The notes under the pieces: generated by a model | What the model was told of the DNA's origin: nothing | The model's input: only the letters and a program-made list of their open reading frames with translations | Databases searched by the model: none | Part shown: positions 12,413 to 27,853 of the stretch, piece after piece | How the letters are laid out: each line of letters begins with the position of its first letter | Position numbering within the stretch: position 1 is the first letter of the stretch | NCBI GenBank assembly: GCA_029582265.1 | Contig: CM055823.1 | Location: forward strand, 21,239,365 to 21,303,364 | Direction of reading: 5' to 3' | DNA length: 64,000 nt | From: Zoroaster sp. YZ-2022 | Taxonomy: Eukaryota > Echinodermata > Asteroidea > Forcipulatida > Zoroasteridae | Program-made: the position numbers and the translations under genes

Positions 12413-12830
12413 TTATTGTAATATTTAATTTAGCTTATTATCTTTTACTCTTTTTTATAAGAAGCAATTATTTGCCCTTTACAAATTTCTCATTACATTA
12501 GCATTATTATTTTGAGTTCCTAACCAATGCAGAACCCTTGTACAAATGCAGCTCACTCAGCTATAGTAGTATATATGTGTATGATGAGCATGCAGTAATT
12601 TCCTTAATACCAAAACTGACCACAGTTTTTTTTTTCACTATTAGCATCATGTGATAAACTTGCTTCGTACGTTTGGCTGATACGTTTTACCAAAACAAAT
12701 AATAAAGTAACACAAATGTACAGTAAAAGAATGCCTTCAGTGAGGATTTCAGACTAAAGGGTGGCATTAACTGTTATTCATAAATGTCAAAATAAATGAC
12801 AGTTGAGACAATCTGATTGAAAAAAAAAAA

Positions 12831-13200
12831 ACGTAATCACTTGGGGTGTATTAATGGATGATAAAGACATGGCTTATGAAAATCACAGCACCTCATATGT
12901 GCTAGCTGTTTGCCAGCTGTTTTGTGCAAAGCCAACGTTGATTTGAACCAATCAGAATGACGAAGATTGTTTTGCATCACGCATCATGCTTCACGCGCCT
13001 AACTCATGTACATGTTTCGTGTGTCCTCAAAACGTGAATTTACCTATTTCTATTTGAGTTTATTCAACAAAAATTGCACATGTTTTACATTTTGAAAACG
13101 AAATTGATACAGGTATAAAGGTGAGGTCCTTATCGCCCGTGACCACACCCAAAAACGGTCATTAACCTGCGGTAAAGACCAAGCAACAAACTGTTATTCC
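12831..13200 (+). repeat. Dispersed repeat, copy 1 of 2 in the window
   Basis: The text from GTAATCACTTGGGGTGTATT to GTAAAGACCAAGCAACAAAC matches, with changes and indels, the copy at 48229-48716. Shared blocks are ATTTGAACCAA, GTGACGAAG-like, TGTTTCGTGTGTCC, CAAAACGTG, TTATCGCC.GTGACCAC and GGTAAAGACCA. No coding sequence. Type unknown; a non-autonomous element is likely. Confidence 0.6.
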
Positions 13201-14143
13201 TTTATTAAATGAGCTTACATGGCAAGAAACAAACACAGCCTCTGAGGTCTTAAATCACATTAAGGTTGACATGTGGATAAGCATACTTTTGACACAGCTA
13301 TACTTGCATCGAGCTATATCTGCAAGTACGCATACAAACAAAATTATTTGAAGACCTTTCTGGGTTCCTTGTAAACAATGTATGGTAGCATTCATGCTAA
13401 ACTTGAAAGGCTGCACTGCACTCATCATTCAGCATGCAGTAATTTCCCTTAATACCAAACTAGACTGCAGTCGCTGGGCTTTTAAACTTACCAAATACTT
13501 CGTACTTTTTGCTGATTCAGTTATTTGGACCAAAACAACAAAATTATCAATGTTCCAATGAAAAAACAAAATCTGTAATATTTTTGATTTATTGTAGCGT
13601 TGAATTTCTGTCTCTGGAGGAACATTAATAATTGTTGTTGTTTGAAATTGCCAATACAGTGTGGGGCTTTAATTGAGACGTGGCATCACAAAATTAGCTA
13701 AAAATCTTAAAATTTAGATTTTGTTTTCCATAACAGAGCAGAAAGACTGCTTTCAAATTGTGTATGGACACTATTCTAATATTTGTCATTTACAATTGAC
13801 ATAATTAGTACTAATTTAATATTAATTAACATAATTTTGTCTTCACTGGCAAATTATACAATTTTAACTGGTGTTTATTGACATCAAATATTCAGTGTTA
13901 TTGCAACTACTCTGATTATAGTTAATTAATTGTTAATAACGATAAATGAAAATTATTTCTTGAAACCCGGTTCAAAAAGCAATCTTAATAGAAGGCCATC
14001 ATTCTTTGTTTAGAAATACAAAGTTCATATAAAAAGACAAAATAAAAATAATTAAAAAAAAAATACTTTCACACATTGTCCATAATGCTTTTTGTTCTTA
14101 AATATGTAAATCTTTATTGTTGATAGTTTATGTCCAACCTACC
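13201..14143. other. Intergenic or intronic, nothing recognised
   Basis: Strongly AT-rich DNA without recognisable exons or element ends. Confidence 0.5.
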
Positions 14144-14405
14144 TTACACAGAACTGATGAAAGCATGTTGCATGCCCTTATTTTTTCTGTTTTCCTGTGC
14201 AGCTACATAGTAGGCATTCTGAGTTTCTGTCTTATGAGACATTAGTTGGGTAACTTGATGAGCCTTTCTCTGGCTTAGAGTGTCAACAGTCATTTTTGGA
14301 AGGCTTGCAACTGCAATGATCACCAGAACAAATATTAATTTGGCAGATATGGCAACTACAGAATCAATCCTCTCATCAGATTTGGTGGAAAGAAATGTTT
14401 TACAC
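14144..14405 (-). pseudogene. Possible tyrosine-recombinase (Crypton-like) C-terminal exon or relic
   Basis: After an acceptor-like TTTGTTTACAG the minus strand is open for 86 codons to a TAA at 14144. The second half reads HQVTQLMSHKTETQNAYY and then VAAQENRKN. This resembles the end of tyrosine recombinases of the Crypton type (V..LM.H...T...YY, with H and the nucleophilic Tyr), where the enzyme cuts and rejoins DNA through that Tyr. The upstream Arg/Lys catalytic residues are not visible in this piece. A donor-like GTAAGG overlaps the stop codon, so it might instead be an internal host exon. Assignment is from motif shape only. Confidence 0.35.
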
Positions 14406-16048
<1,643 letters not shown>

Positions 16049-16273
16049 GCGTTCGACGGCGCAAGACGTGTATCACATCGTGCTCCAGAAAATCGCTAAT
16101 ATCCTTCATTTTGTAGAGGCATCACACGTAATACCTAAAGGTACGTTCATATTTTGCAATATAGTATTGCAATATTGATTCTCGTTTGATACTGCACAAC
16201 AAAAACTAAGAGAAATTAACAGTTTTTCAGTTGCAGGCAAGGGCGCGGCGTATACGCCGCCGCCATCTTTTTT

Positions 16274-17738
16274 TTGGAAACTCTATGGCTGCCTACAGGG
16301 TACACGGGCGTATTGAAGCGTGACAACACCATAAGATTCAACCCAAGAGGAGTTGATATAACGTCAGAGAATGTGTACGACATCATCAAGAAGGACATTG
16401 GGTCAACGGGACCGATCAAATGCATATGTCAACTGAATACAGGATGGTTCAATGTGTCCTTCGACAATACGGGCCATTGTGAGCAGCTTGCGAACAATGG
16501 TTTTAAATTCCAAGGCATGCTAATACCGTGTGAGCGAACCAGCGTAGAAGAATCTGTGGTAGCTTACGTGACCGCGCCCTACGAAATGTCCGACCAGGTA
16601 GTAATGGCAGCACTCTCTCCCTTTGGGACAGTAATCAACATACGTCGGCAGTATCATCATTTTGACAGCGATATCGAAACCGGTGTACGAAGTCTACTGA
16701 TAAAGAACATAAAAAGCTATACCGAGTTTTCTTCGAGTCGGTAATTTCACGCTACCAGTACGACATCGCGGGCAAATAAGAACGTGTCGGCTATGTCAAC
16801 AACCAGGGCACCTAGCAAGGGACTGCGACAGGAGAAATAGGTGCTTTGTATGCGAACACTAGGACACAAGGCAGAACAGCACAGGAATAACGGAGAGCAA
16901 CGACGACAACTGCCAGGATTTTGGGATACCAATAGTGAGTTGAGCGAGACTGGAAACAGCCGTGGCGATGAATCAGATTATGACTCTGGTTCATGCAAGG
17001 AGACGCAGAAGAAGAAGAAGAAGAAGAAAGTATAATAATTAGTCAATTCATGGATGTGGAAGAGGAGGAACAACTACGGGAAGAGCCCCACTAAAGACCA
17101 GGAAACTTGACCGGCAGTCGGCACCTTGCAAAAAGATAACCGAAACACACCAAGCAAAGATGGGATGTCACTATCTAAGAGCCACTGACCCAGGAACCCT
17201 CCAAGAGCAGGAAAAGTCACCAGTTAAAAGCTCAGCCAAATCACACCCATCACCAACTACAGCAGGACCGTCTACAGACCACAATACTCCAACAGACCAG
17301 AACGCACCGAAAGAAAAGTCGGGAACGTCGACAGGGGAAAACCAGGAACATCGATACGGGAAAAAGCAGGAACATCGACAAAAGAAAACCCAGGATTATC
17401 AGCAGCAGATAAACCGGGGACATCGGCCAAAAACAGAGTCTGTACCGAGCTCGAGCTGGGCAGATGCAGTCAAAAGCAAGGGCAAGATGGGAAAAAAGAA
17501 CTACAAAGGGAAACATGACAGCAAAAAGAAACACATCGATCAAAGGTCTGACTATGAAAGGATGGAAGTTGCATCCGGCGATTCATCAGATCAACACGAT
17601 GATGATGATATGGTACCCTGGATGCGGCAAGGCATACAACGATACAGAAGAAGGGGAACAGGAACCATTGCCATTTCGAATAGAAAAGTACCTTACAACA
17701 GGAAAGGACGTGGACGGGCCATACCGAAAGATGATTAG
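16274..17738 (+). pseudogene. Tx1-like LINE ORF1 (gag-like, CCHC knuckle)
   Basis: The first block (16274-16744) holds an RRM-like segment: GWFNVSFDN, ALSPFGTVINIRRQYHHFDS, ETGVRSLLIKNIK. The frame then breaks. A second block near 16766-16855 reads GQIRTCRLCQQPGHLARDCD, a CX2CX4HX4C knuckle, followed by RNRCFVC and a stop. A third block (17160-17738) is lysine/serine-rich low complexity with a basic tail. In L1/Tx1 elements ORF1 binds element RNA. No ATG is seen at the natural start (a TTG lies where the conserved METLW-like text begins), and at least two frame breaks separate the blocks. Confidence 0.75.
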
Positions 17739-17767
17739 CAAGTTAACTTACTTACTCTTATTTAATT

Positions 17768-20700
17768 ATGAATGTGTTTACACTTATTTTTTTCATGATG
17801 ATTAGAATAGCCACGCTTAATGTTAATGGGTTAAGGGATAATACAAAAAGAGAAATATTATTTGAGCACCTTTACAGAGAGAAACACGATTTAATTTGTT
17901 TACAAGAAACTCATAGCACCCAAATAGATGAACAGCTTTGGCGAAAACAATGGAAAGGCGATATTTGTTTCAGTCATGGGCTTAGCAATACTAAAGGGGT
18001 AGCAATTCTAACCTCATATAAGTGTGGTCTCGAAATGGTTAATCAGGAGGTAGATGAAGAAGGTAGATGGATAAAAGTTGAAATTTCATGGCAGGATTAA
18101 ATATATCAGTTTTATGTGCGTATGCTCCAAATACAATGTACCCCAGAAAACGGTTCTTTCAAGATATGACATTCAATATTGCGGGCGATTTTAACTGTGA
18201 ATTGGATAATCGAGAGAACAATGACAGAAGCACACAGTCTTTAACTAATCTTATTGTAAACAATGACTTAATAGATTTATGGTCTTCCCAATATCCTAAC
18301 GAGGACGGGAGCACCTTTTATCATAAAATTCTAAAAAGGTCAAGTCGAATTGATTATTGTTTAATCTCAATTAATCTTTTTTACCTAGTTACAGGTGTGC
18401 AGGTTTAATGCGATTGGCACTGTTGATCATAGAATGGTTAGTTTCCGCCTTGACAAACAAGATGTGGTCCTTGGTACAGGTAGATGGGTTTGTAATAATT
18501 CTCTACTCAAAGATGATGATTGCAAAAACAGAATTCAAATATTTTGGGCATACTGGCAAACTCAGAAAAACTCTTATTTGAACATTTTTGAATGGTGGGA
18601 CAATGGTAAAACTAAATTAAAAGAAATTATAAAAGAATATGGCAGTGAAAAAGTCGTCGAGAAAAGAGCAAATATAATTATCTGCAAAAACACTTAAAAC
18701 AGTTAATGTCAAACCCGTCTAGTTTGCCTGACGAAATTAAAGAAACTGAGAACCAATTAAAACGTATGAAAATATGCAGTTCGAAATCTCGGATAAGGTT
18801 ACACATTTCTAACAAAATAGATGGTGAAAAACCTACAAAATATTTTCTCAATTCAGAGAAGCAGAGAAATAACGACAATGTTTTCAAATGTATTAAAGAT
18901 AAACACGGCACATATCATGATCAACCTGTTACAATGTGCAAGCATACTAACCTTTTTTACAAGGAACTGTATTCAACAGAAGACGTAAGTAGACAACATA
19001 TGCAACATATATTGGACAATGTTAATAAGGTTATGCTAGAAAAAGATATAACAATGGCTTTAGAAAAGGAACTTGATGAACAAGAAATTATTATGGCTAT
19101 TAGCCAAATGAATAAAGGAAAATCCCCTGGATTGGACGGATTAACAGTCGAGTTTTACCAAACCTTTTGGCCTCTTTTAAAGAATGATTTTATGGACCTG
19201 ATCAAAAAATGTGGGGAAATCAATAATCATCCGTCATCTATGAATACAGCTCTTATCCGTTTAATATTTAAAAATAAAGGCGAAAAGTGCAATTTAAGTA
19301 ACTGGCGACCAATTAGTCTTCTAAACGTAGATTATAAAATAATAGCTAAAGCCATAACGAATCGTTTGAAGCAAATTATGCCCGATATTATAAGCGATGA
19401 TCAATCATGTGGTGTTAAAGGTCGAAATATACATGATAACTTAATGACCATAAGAGACCTGATTTTTTATGTAAATAATGAAAATAAACCTGCGGCTATT
19501 CTTAGTATTGATCTAGAAAAGGCTTTCGACAGAATTGAATGGACATATTTGTTCTCTATAATGGAAAAATGGGTATTCCAAATGGTCTTATTAAATGGGT
19601 AAAATTCTTTACAGCAATCCTTATAGTTCAATCATTGTAAATAACTTCATCACTGAGCCATTTACAGTAACCAGGGGAATCAGACAGGGATGCCCATTGT
19701 CTCCATTATTGTTTAGTATATGTGCAGAAGGACTAGGTAATCTAATAAGAAACAATAATAACATACGGGGTATCCAACTACCCCAGACTAATGAATATGT
19801 TAAACTCATTCAACATGCAGATGATACCAATTTGTTTATTAGTAATAACGAGGATTTTAAAGTTCTTCATGATATATTTATTACTTACAGCAAAGGGTCT
19901 GGTTCTAAAATCAATACCACCAAATCAGAAGGCTTGTGGTTAGGGCCATGGAAGAACAGAACTGATAAACCAGGGGGATTTTCTTGGACAAACAAGGGTT
20001 TAAAAATTTTGGGGATATTTTTTGGCAACGAAGACAATTCCCGTAAAAACTGGGAACCACGAGTTAACAAAATGAGGTCGGCTTTGCGCAGATGGAAAAG
20101 CAGACAATTAACTATGAGGGGAAAATCCATTGTCGTAAATAGCCTTATTGGTGCCGGTTTATCTTACTACGGTTCTGTTATTTCTTGTCCCGAAGAATAT
20201 GTAAAAGAAATGGAAACAATTAAATGGTCCTTTTATTGGAATAACAAACCGGAAAAAATTAAAAGAACAACAATAACTGGACAACAAAAATTCGGAGGGA
20301 CTGGTTTAATCGACATCAAAAAGAAATTACAGGCACTAAAATTAAATGTAATTACTAAATATATGAAAAGCACAGGCAAATGGAAATATCTTTTTGATTA
20401 CTGTATATCTCATGCCAGTGGGAACAACCAACTAGGTTGGTATATTCTCAACAATCCAAAGGTTATTGTTTCGAGTGCTCAAACCTTTTATAGAGATCTT
20501 ATTCCCTTATTTCAAATAGCTGGAGGTGATTTTAATGAGACATTCTCCTGTATTAATGAAACACGCAGTCTCCCCTTATGGAAAAATTCTATTATAACAG
20601 GACATCCAAATGTCGAAATGGACAGCAAAATTTTGAAACCGCAAGGTATAACTTGTTTAAATCAGGTGGTAATAAACGAAGAGATAATCTCACATGATAT

Positions 20701-21521
20701 TTTAGCCCAAAAATGCAATATTTTACCTATTAATGCAGGAAGAATTGTATATGGTTTAAGGAAAAACATAATAACGGAATACGTTAAAGAAAATAGGGAA
20801 GGCCCCCCAAATAATTGTCTATGTAATGCTTCTATTGACGACAATTTAGGCAACGGTAATATAAAAGTCTCAGACCTGAATGTTAAAATTTTTACTTAAA
20901 TCTTGTACAATTGTTTTTTACACCGCCAGTTGCTGAAAAAGCCTGGGAACGTGCACTTAATTTTGTTAGTTCGCCTCCTTGGGATACAATTTGGATAAAT
21001 AATGGTTGTTCTCTACTCGATCACGACGATAGAGATTTGTGGTATAAATTAAAACAAAGAATTTTACCTACAAAAAAAAGCTTAAACACATGGGGATTAC
21101 GAGTGACGACCTTTGTCCATTGTGCAACATAGAAAAAGAAACCATCGAACATTTATTTCTTACATGCTTGGTGCATATAGATGTATGGCTTTTCGTTGAA
21201 AACTTAATAAAGAAATATACCCAAAAACAATGCTTCTATTTAACTGATGCAACGAGAATTTTAGGAATAGGTGATAATGTTGATAACATGAGTATTTTTT
21301 TGATAGGTAGACTTCATCGAGTAATATGGAACATACGATGTGGTATTCAAATGGGTTGTCAAAGTAGAAACACTAATATTCTAACGGTGTATATAAATAA
21401 TATAAAGAAATTTATTAAGTTAGAAAAATCAAGGTTACCTGAATTTGTATTTGAATCAATATACGCCAAGAATTCAGTATTGTGTACTGTTGTAAACAAA
21501 CAAATTAAGTTTAAAATTTAA
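17768..21521 (+). pseudogene. Tx1-like LINE ORF2 (endonuclease and reverse transcriptase), frameshifted
   Basis: Endonuclease: RIATLNVNGLRD and ICLQETHS (17804-17920), then SVLCAYAPN and IAGDFNC in a shifted frame, with sequence missing between RKRFFQD and NIAGDFN near 18165. Reverse transcriptase: NKGKSPGLDGLTVEFY (about 19110), NWRPISLLNVDYKI, AAILSIDLEKAFDRIEW, then after a 1-nt shift near 19598 RGIRQGCPLSPLLFS and QHADDTNLF, where the usual Tyr/Phe before ADD is His. C-terminal CPLCNIEKETIEHLFLTC is in another frame (21118-21170). The pieces lie in order in about seven open blocks, giving at least five disruptions. The ORF2 product nicks the target DNA and copies the RNA in place. Confidence 0.85.
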
Positions 21522-21865
21522 ACAAATGAAGAAAGTATATATAGAATGTATATTAAGAATGTATATGCCTTGTAATAGCTCTTAAGTAGTAAATAATTTC
21601 GTTAATTGTTTATTAATCTTTGTATCTTTATGTTAAACTTAATTTTTTACATACATTTAAGTAATGTAATTTATTTCATTTACTTTGTTATGGATAATTG
21701 ATTGATTTAATGACCGACTAACTGATTGATTACTTGATTAGATTGTTAATGAGTTAGTTGATTACATATATTTGTTACTCATGTTAAACTTTATCTTATG
21801 TTTTGTATATACTTGATTAATACATGAATAAAAGGAGTTTTACAACTCCATTGAAAGGAGAAAAA

Positions 21866-22148
<283 letters not shown>

Positions 22149-25100
22149 GTGGCTTCTTATATAGCACACAAATCCATCACGTAGTGACGCTCATGGCGCT
22201 CAACACAATTAAAAATGGGATTAGAGTGTAATCAGGTTTTGAGTAATTGTTTGAAAGCACTGGTTGAAGAAGCTTGACGAAGGAAGAGGGGAAGACTGTT
22301 CCAAAGAGTAGGGCCAGCATGGGAAAAGCTGTTGTCACCCCCAAGAGCGTAGCGATCTGGGAACTTGAAGAAGGGAGGAGTCTGATGACCAGAGTCTGCG
22401 TGGAGGGTTGTATGCCTGTATTGAATTTTGTATATAAACTGGTGAAGAGCCATGGACTGCGTGATAGACCAGCAACAGAACTTTGAAGGTGATGCGTTTC
22501 TCGACAGGCAGTCAGTGGAGGGATTTGAGAACAGGTGTTATGAGACAGGTTTTCTTGGTGAGAGTAACAAGTCTGACAGCAGAATTCTGGAGGCGTTGCA
22601 GTTTATTTAGCTGTTGTTGTGGGAGGCTTACAAAAAGGGAGTTGCAGAAATCAAGGCGTGAAGAAATGAGGGCGTGGACTAGCTGTTCAGTTGCTTTTTG
22701 ACTCAGGTACTTGCGAACAAAACCAAGGTTGCGCAGTTGATATCTGATTGACCTAGACACATGGCAGATGTGATTACGGAAGGACATATTGGTGTCAAAG
22801 ATGATGCCAAGATTACGAGTTTTGGCAGACGAGTGGATACTACTGTTGCCCACACGAATTTGAAATCCCTTCGTATTGACTTTGTCGAGCATTTGCTTTG
22901 AACCCAGGATAATGAGTTCAGACTTAAGATGATTGAATTTTAGACCATTAGAGTCCATCCAGATGTTGATGTCTTTGATGCAGGCCTCTAGTTGTTTTTC
23001 TGTAGATGACATTGCAGCACAGGATGGTGAGAAAGAAACATACAATTGTATGTCATCAGCATAACAGTGGTATTTGATATTGTGCGCATTTATGATGTTG
23101 CCTATACAGGCTGAAGGTACAGTGAAAACAAAAGGGGGTCACCAACAGAACCTTGGGGAACACCGTAAACAAGATGGCTAGCTTTTGACTTTGCATTGCC
23201 AATGCCTACACACTGAGAGCGATTTGACAGATAAGACATGAACCACTGCAGAGCTGTTCCACTGACTCCCAATGAGCATAAACGATCAATCAAAATACGA
23301 TGGTCCACAGTGTCAAATGCTGAGGACATGTCAAGTAGAACAAGGGCTGTGATGTTTCCACTATCCATTTGTTAAAGAATATCATCAGTTAAATTTGTGA
23401 GAAGTGTTTCTACGCTGTGATATGGGCGGTATGCCGACTGATGACTGTCTAGAAGCGAGTGTTCATGCAAATGATCTGAGAGACGAGAAAATGCCACACG
23501 TTCCAATACTTTGGGGAGATATGGTAAGGTTGGATATTGGACGGTAACTCTGTAAGGAATCTGTGTCCATTCCAGATTTCTTCAATGTTGGTCGTACAAT
23601 CGCTGTCGTGAGGATTTCAGGGACGACTCCAGTATCTAGGCTCACATTGATGATCTCTGTGATGACTGGAGTGATGGCAGTCATACATTTCGTTATAAGA
23701 CAGGTAGGAATCGGATCCAATTCACATGACTTTGCTGGTGACTTTGCAATGATGTTACGAACTTCTTCTACAGAAGCAGGAATAAGAGTATCTAAGACTG
23801 CAACCGTTTGACGTGAGGAAGGTGGCTGATCGATGACTGGTAGATTGTCACGAATAGATGCTATCTTATTGGTGAAAAAGTTGCTGAATTGTGTAGTTAG
23901 ATCTTCAGCGGAGACATGTGTTGGAAGAGGGGAGGGCTGCTTTCTGTTCAAAAGATCACCTGCAACTCTGAACAGTCGTTTTGTGTCACCTGAACAGTCC
24001 TCAATCCGTTTCAAGTTATATGCTGTTTTTGCTGCACGAGATATCATTTTGACTCGCTGACATTGGTGGCGGTACAGCTGTCGATGTATTTCAAGTTTTG
24101 GTGATCCCCATTTTCTTTCGAACTGCCTTCGTATAAGTTTTTCTTGTGCTATTTCCTTGGTGTACCATTGAGTATATGGTCGAATAGTCACTGAACGTTG
24201 TTGAACAGGAGCATGCTTATTTAGAGCAGCTGTCAGAATGGAGTTGTAACTGCCAACAGCAAGATCTGCGTTGTTTACAGAGCATTTCTCCATGAATGAC
24301 GCTTCATGTAAATCGTCAATGAAACAAGTTGGACGTATAGACTGAATGTTTCGAGAACAGACTTCCGGGCCGTTTTCTGACTTGGAGTATGCAGGTTACA
24401 AGTAATGGCAGAGTGATCAGAAATTCCATCGATTATGTTGATGTCAGACATTCCTGAGGGGTCCCCTTGCCGTGAAATAAGCAGGTCTAAAGTGTGTCCA
24501 CGTACATGGGTTTGCTGATGGATGTGCTGCTCATAAGGCCATAAGCGCTTAAGACATCACAGAAGCCTCTGGCATCAGATGAAGATGAATCAACGTGAAT
24601 GTTGAAATCTCCAGAAATAATCAAACTGGCTTGCTTGAAGAGGTAGTTGTCAAGTACGTTAGAGAACTCATTTAGAAAATCCTTGAAGGAAGTTGATGAG
24701 CCTGGTGGTCTGTAGACAACGACCAGATGTATAGCACTACAGTTCTGAATGATGTCCATTTGTATCAGTTCAAAGGACTTGATGTTATCAAGAGCCGGAT
24801 GGATGTTGATATTTAATCCACTCCGATATAGAAAGGCAACACCACCACCTCGTTTACCCATTCTCGGTATGTGCTTAAACGTGTATCCTCCAGGGTTGAG
24901 GTCTGCAATTGCAGCGTCATCGTCAGCAGATATCCATGTCTCACAAACACCAATAATATCCAGTTTATTGTCAACAACAAAGTCAACAAAGTCACAGGTT
25001 TTGTTTTTCAAAGATCTTGCATTGAGCATACAGAAGGAAGTGGTCTGTTTTGATTTAGACCTCTTTTTCCAGTAAGCTGCACTAGGTTGCTTCGACAGGT

Positions 25101-25790
25101 AGCAGATTCATTATGCAGATAGTCAGGGTGATGTTCAACAGCGGAAAATGATGCCAGTCTTCCATGGCCAATAATTACTGGAATCAGACTTCTGGGAGTC
25201 GGCCTCCTTCTGTGAATCCCTGCTTTACAGCTCCGGCGAGTACGTTTGTGTGGAGTTGGACATGGGTCTGTTTTTAGGACGTCCACTGATACATGAATTT
25301 GGCATGGTGTCCGTCGACGGATGTTTAAATATGTGATTTCTCTGCATGTATGTGGCCGGAGTGGACATGTAAGTGTAGAAATCAGGCTCTTGGTACAAAG
25401 AATAGAGCTGTGTAGGTTGACACTTCAATTGAGGGTGGAATGCATGGGCGGACGCCATCAATAACTTAAACTGGCCTTCAAGGTGTTGGAAGGATTTCAA
25501 TGAAAAGATAGAAGGCTTCCAGGTGAATTGGCAATTGACTAATCCATGCAGGTTGACTAATCCATGCACAATAGGTTCCCAGTGATGAGGAGCTGTGCTA
25601 TTGAAAGTGCTTGCTTTCTTGTTGGATGCTATTGATGGTGGTCGATGTTGTGTGAAAGCTGGATCTGGAACACACACTGTAGTACTAATGTTCAAGATAC
25701 ACAGCGATGTGAAGAAAATCATCCCCAAAATTCTCCAGAATGGAATCATATCACAGAAAGTCTTGCAAACCATGTTGATCAGCAGGTCTT
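22149..25790 (-). mobile_element. L2-like (CR1/L2 group) LINE, nearly full length
   Basis: Minus-strand element with a 5' reading frame (25773-25225), an endonuclease, a reverse transcriptase, a 3' end GTGCTATATAAGAAGCC and an (ATT)n tail. GCGCTATATAA-like 3' ends followed by ATT repeats are usual for L2-type elements, and three other copies in this window share them. The 5' limit is uncertain (25790-25960). The tail probably once continued through the arrays at 21867-22148 and 15092-16048. Confidence 0.85.
22235..25773 (-). pseudogene. L2-like LINE ORF (endonuclease and reverse transcriptase), frameshifted
   Basis: From 25773 a Met opens a hydrophobic N-terminal segment of 182 codons, then the frame shifts to RRRPTPRSLIPVIIGHGRL. 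The endonuclease follows: MLNARSLKNKT (25029), IIGVCETWIS, GGGVAFLYRSG, VVVYRPPGS, IISGDFNIHVD. Then come the linker and RT: SCELDPIPTCL, SYRPISNLT, ALVLLDMSSAFDTVDHRIL (about 23310), GVPQGSVGDPLLFSLY, YHCYADDIQLYVSF (about 23040, with the YADD catalytic pair intact), RNLGIIFD, SRLDFCNSL, and near 22260 GPTLWNSLPLFLRQAS. Frame breaks occur near 25230, 24487, 23500, 23370, 23100 and 22512. The product would be the target-primed reverse transcriptase of the element. This copy is inactive. Confidence 0.85.
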
Positions 25791-26600
25791 AATCTGTCGC
25801 TTGGTGTAAAATTCATGATAGGAATCACAAAACAAACAGGTCAATCAAAGAAAAAAGTGGGAGCTTGATGTGGAGCTGCCAGATAGTAGCGCTCACAAAG
25901 CTTGACACTGAATCCTGCACTGATAGTTTTAGATGAACTCAGATGAAACCAGTGAATATTTATGGATATAGATAGATATACTCACGCATCTTAATTTGTT
26001 GCAGCTTACATATGATTGCGTATAACAATGGTTTGCCTCTCGTCTCAACAAACCTGCTGAGGAATGTCAAGAAACAAATGTCAAGATTAATTTAAATTAT
26101 AGCATTTTTAGTGTATGCAGGTTAGCTATTAGGAAAGAAATGCAGTTTGTTTAAAACTTAAACTGCAAGCCACATGAGTCTCACAACAAAAGGAATAAAA
26201 ATTACTCTCAGCCCATTTGTAACAATATCTACCTACTTTAAACAAGAATTCGATAATATGCTGAACTTTCAAAACAATATTATTTCTACCAAGTACATGG
26301 CCTTCAAGGCAATTAGTGCCCACCTGTTTGTGTGATTGCTAATAATATACGAGTAGCTGGAAACAAGGGAGGGCAATGACCAAGGCCTGAGGTCAGTATT
26401 GAATAATACATACAAATAACTGAACTACTTGAATTTCATTCTCTTTTAACATATCCTTAGTGTTCGCATTATTTCCATCGATATATATTTATAGTTTAAT
26501 TTCTTCGTCTGAGAATAAAGTAAACTGATCATGTCTGACTGACGACTTACAATAATTAAGCATTGACAATCCCATGGGGGCGTTATGCTGTACATGACTA
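25791..26600. other. LINE 5' flank and intergenic DNA
   Basis: Possible 5' untranslated part of the L2-like LINE up to about 25960, then DNA with no recognised gene. Confidence 0.4.
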
Positions 26601-26697
26601 TATGAGGATCAAACTACACGTATATATATATATTGTCCAGGCACAATATATATACGTATGAGGATCAAACTACACGTATATATATTGTGCCTGGACA
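26601..26697. repeat. Perfect 24-bp inverted repeat (cruciform) with overlapping direct repeat
   Basis: Arms 26634-26657 and 26674-26697 are perfect reverse complements (TGTCCAGGCACAATATATAT...), with a 16-nt loop. The direct repeat TATGAGGATCAAACTACACG occurs at 26601 and again at 26657, so the right arm looks like an inverted duplication of part of the left. It may be a MITE end pair or a replication-slippage product. Confidence 0.9.
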
Positions 26698-27853
26698 TGA
26701 AAGAAACAATTCAAGACTCACGGTTCATGTAAATTTCAGAACCCTTTGGTACCATATTTTAGCCATTAAGGATAAATAATCAACAAGATGTGTGTTATAA
26801 ATATATAAAAAGAAATTTGATATACAGGGTGAGAATAAGAATTCTAACCTGAACACCCACTGGAGGCAGGCCGTGTGTATTTTATGTAGAAGCTCATAGT
26901 TGCATCTCTACAGTTTCATTCAATATGACTGTGGCAGGTCCAAGATGTTCTGTCTTGTGTTTGTAAACTTGAAATGAGAAATGTAATGTATCAGTAATGC
27001 TAATAAGGCTAAACAGCTCAGATTCCAAACCTAATATTATGACTTTCAAAAGCCTCATCCTTGTGATCCCCAGACAGCCGCTTCCATGGGAGTGTGATCC
27101 CTGGCCAACGACATTTATGGAAATTGAATGCATTTTGATGCTTAGCATCAAAGATAATCCTACTCTTGTCAACTACATTCATTTTAATGGACAGATTCAG
27201 CCACTCAGTGCAATATGTTCATTGTGATATTTTTTCCCCTGACACATCCAGCATTTTTCTGAATTACTTACTTATGAATGCTTTGATTGAACATAAATTA
27301 ATTGGCACAACTCATTCTCTGCGAATAACTGTCTGGATCTACGGAGTGTTTTCTATGCATGTACTCTCTCCTATTGTAGCATTTTGTATTACTCCTGCTC
27401 ATGGAGCTTATCCAAGCACAATTTTCATTATGATAAGATTCCTTATTCGCTTGATCATCGTCTACGTTAACTGCTCAGCCGTTTCTTAATTCATAAATCA
27501 TATAATAAATATGAATGTGCCATTACAAAGTTTTGCAAATGAGGGGTCAGGGGCACTTGGTAGGGGTGGGTGAAAGGGTTAAGGGAAATACTTGTGTGTT
27601 CCAATGGTTACATCTAACAAGAATCCTGCAAAAGCTGTGTGAGGACTATTCCATAAAATACCAGCTTTGGTGGTCATACATATACAGCCACCAGCATCTA
27701 TCATATAACTTATAAACTTGTTTTTCCAATATGAAAGATGTCCTGTAATATTTCACTAATTCTCCCCTTGCCTTCACCAAAATCAAGACTGCTAAAAATC
27801 AGTTAGGCTTGAATATTGCTGCGCAGCTTGCCAAAAATAAGATTTATAATTAC
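26698..27853. other. No gene seen
   Basis: Overlapping ORFs of 60-107 codons on both strands (26894-27489) show no family motif or splice-consistent structure. Confidence 0.4.
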
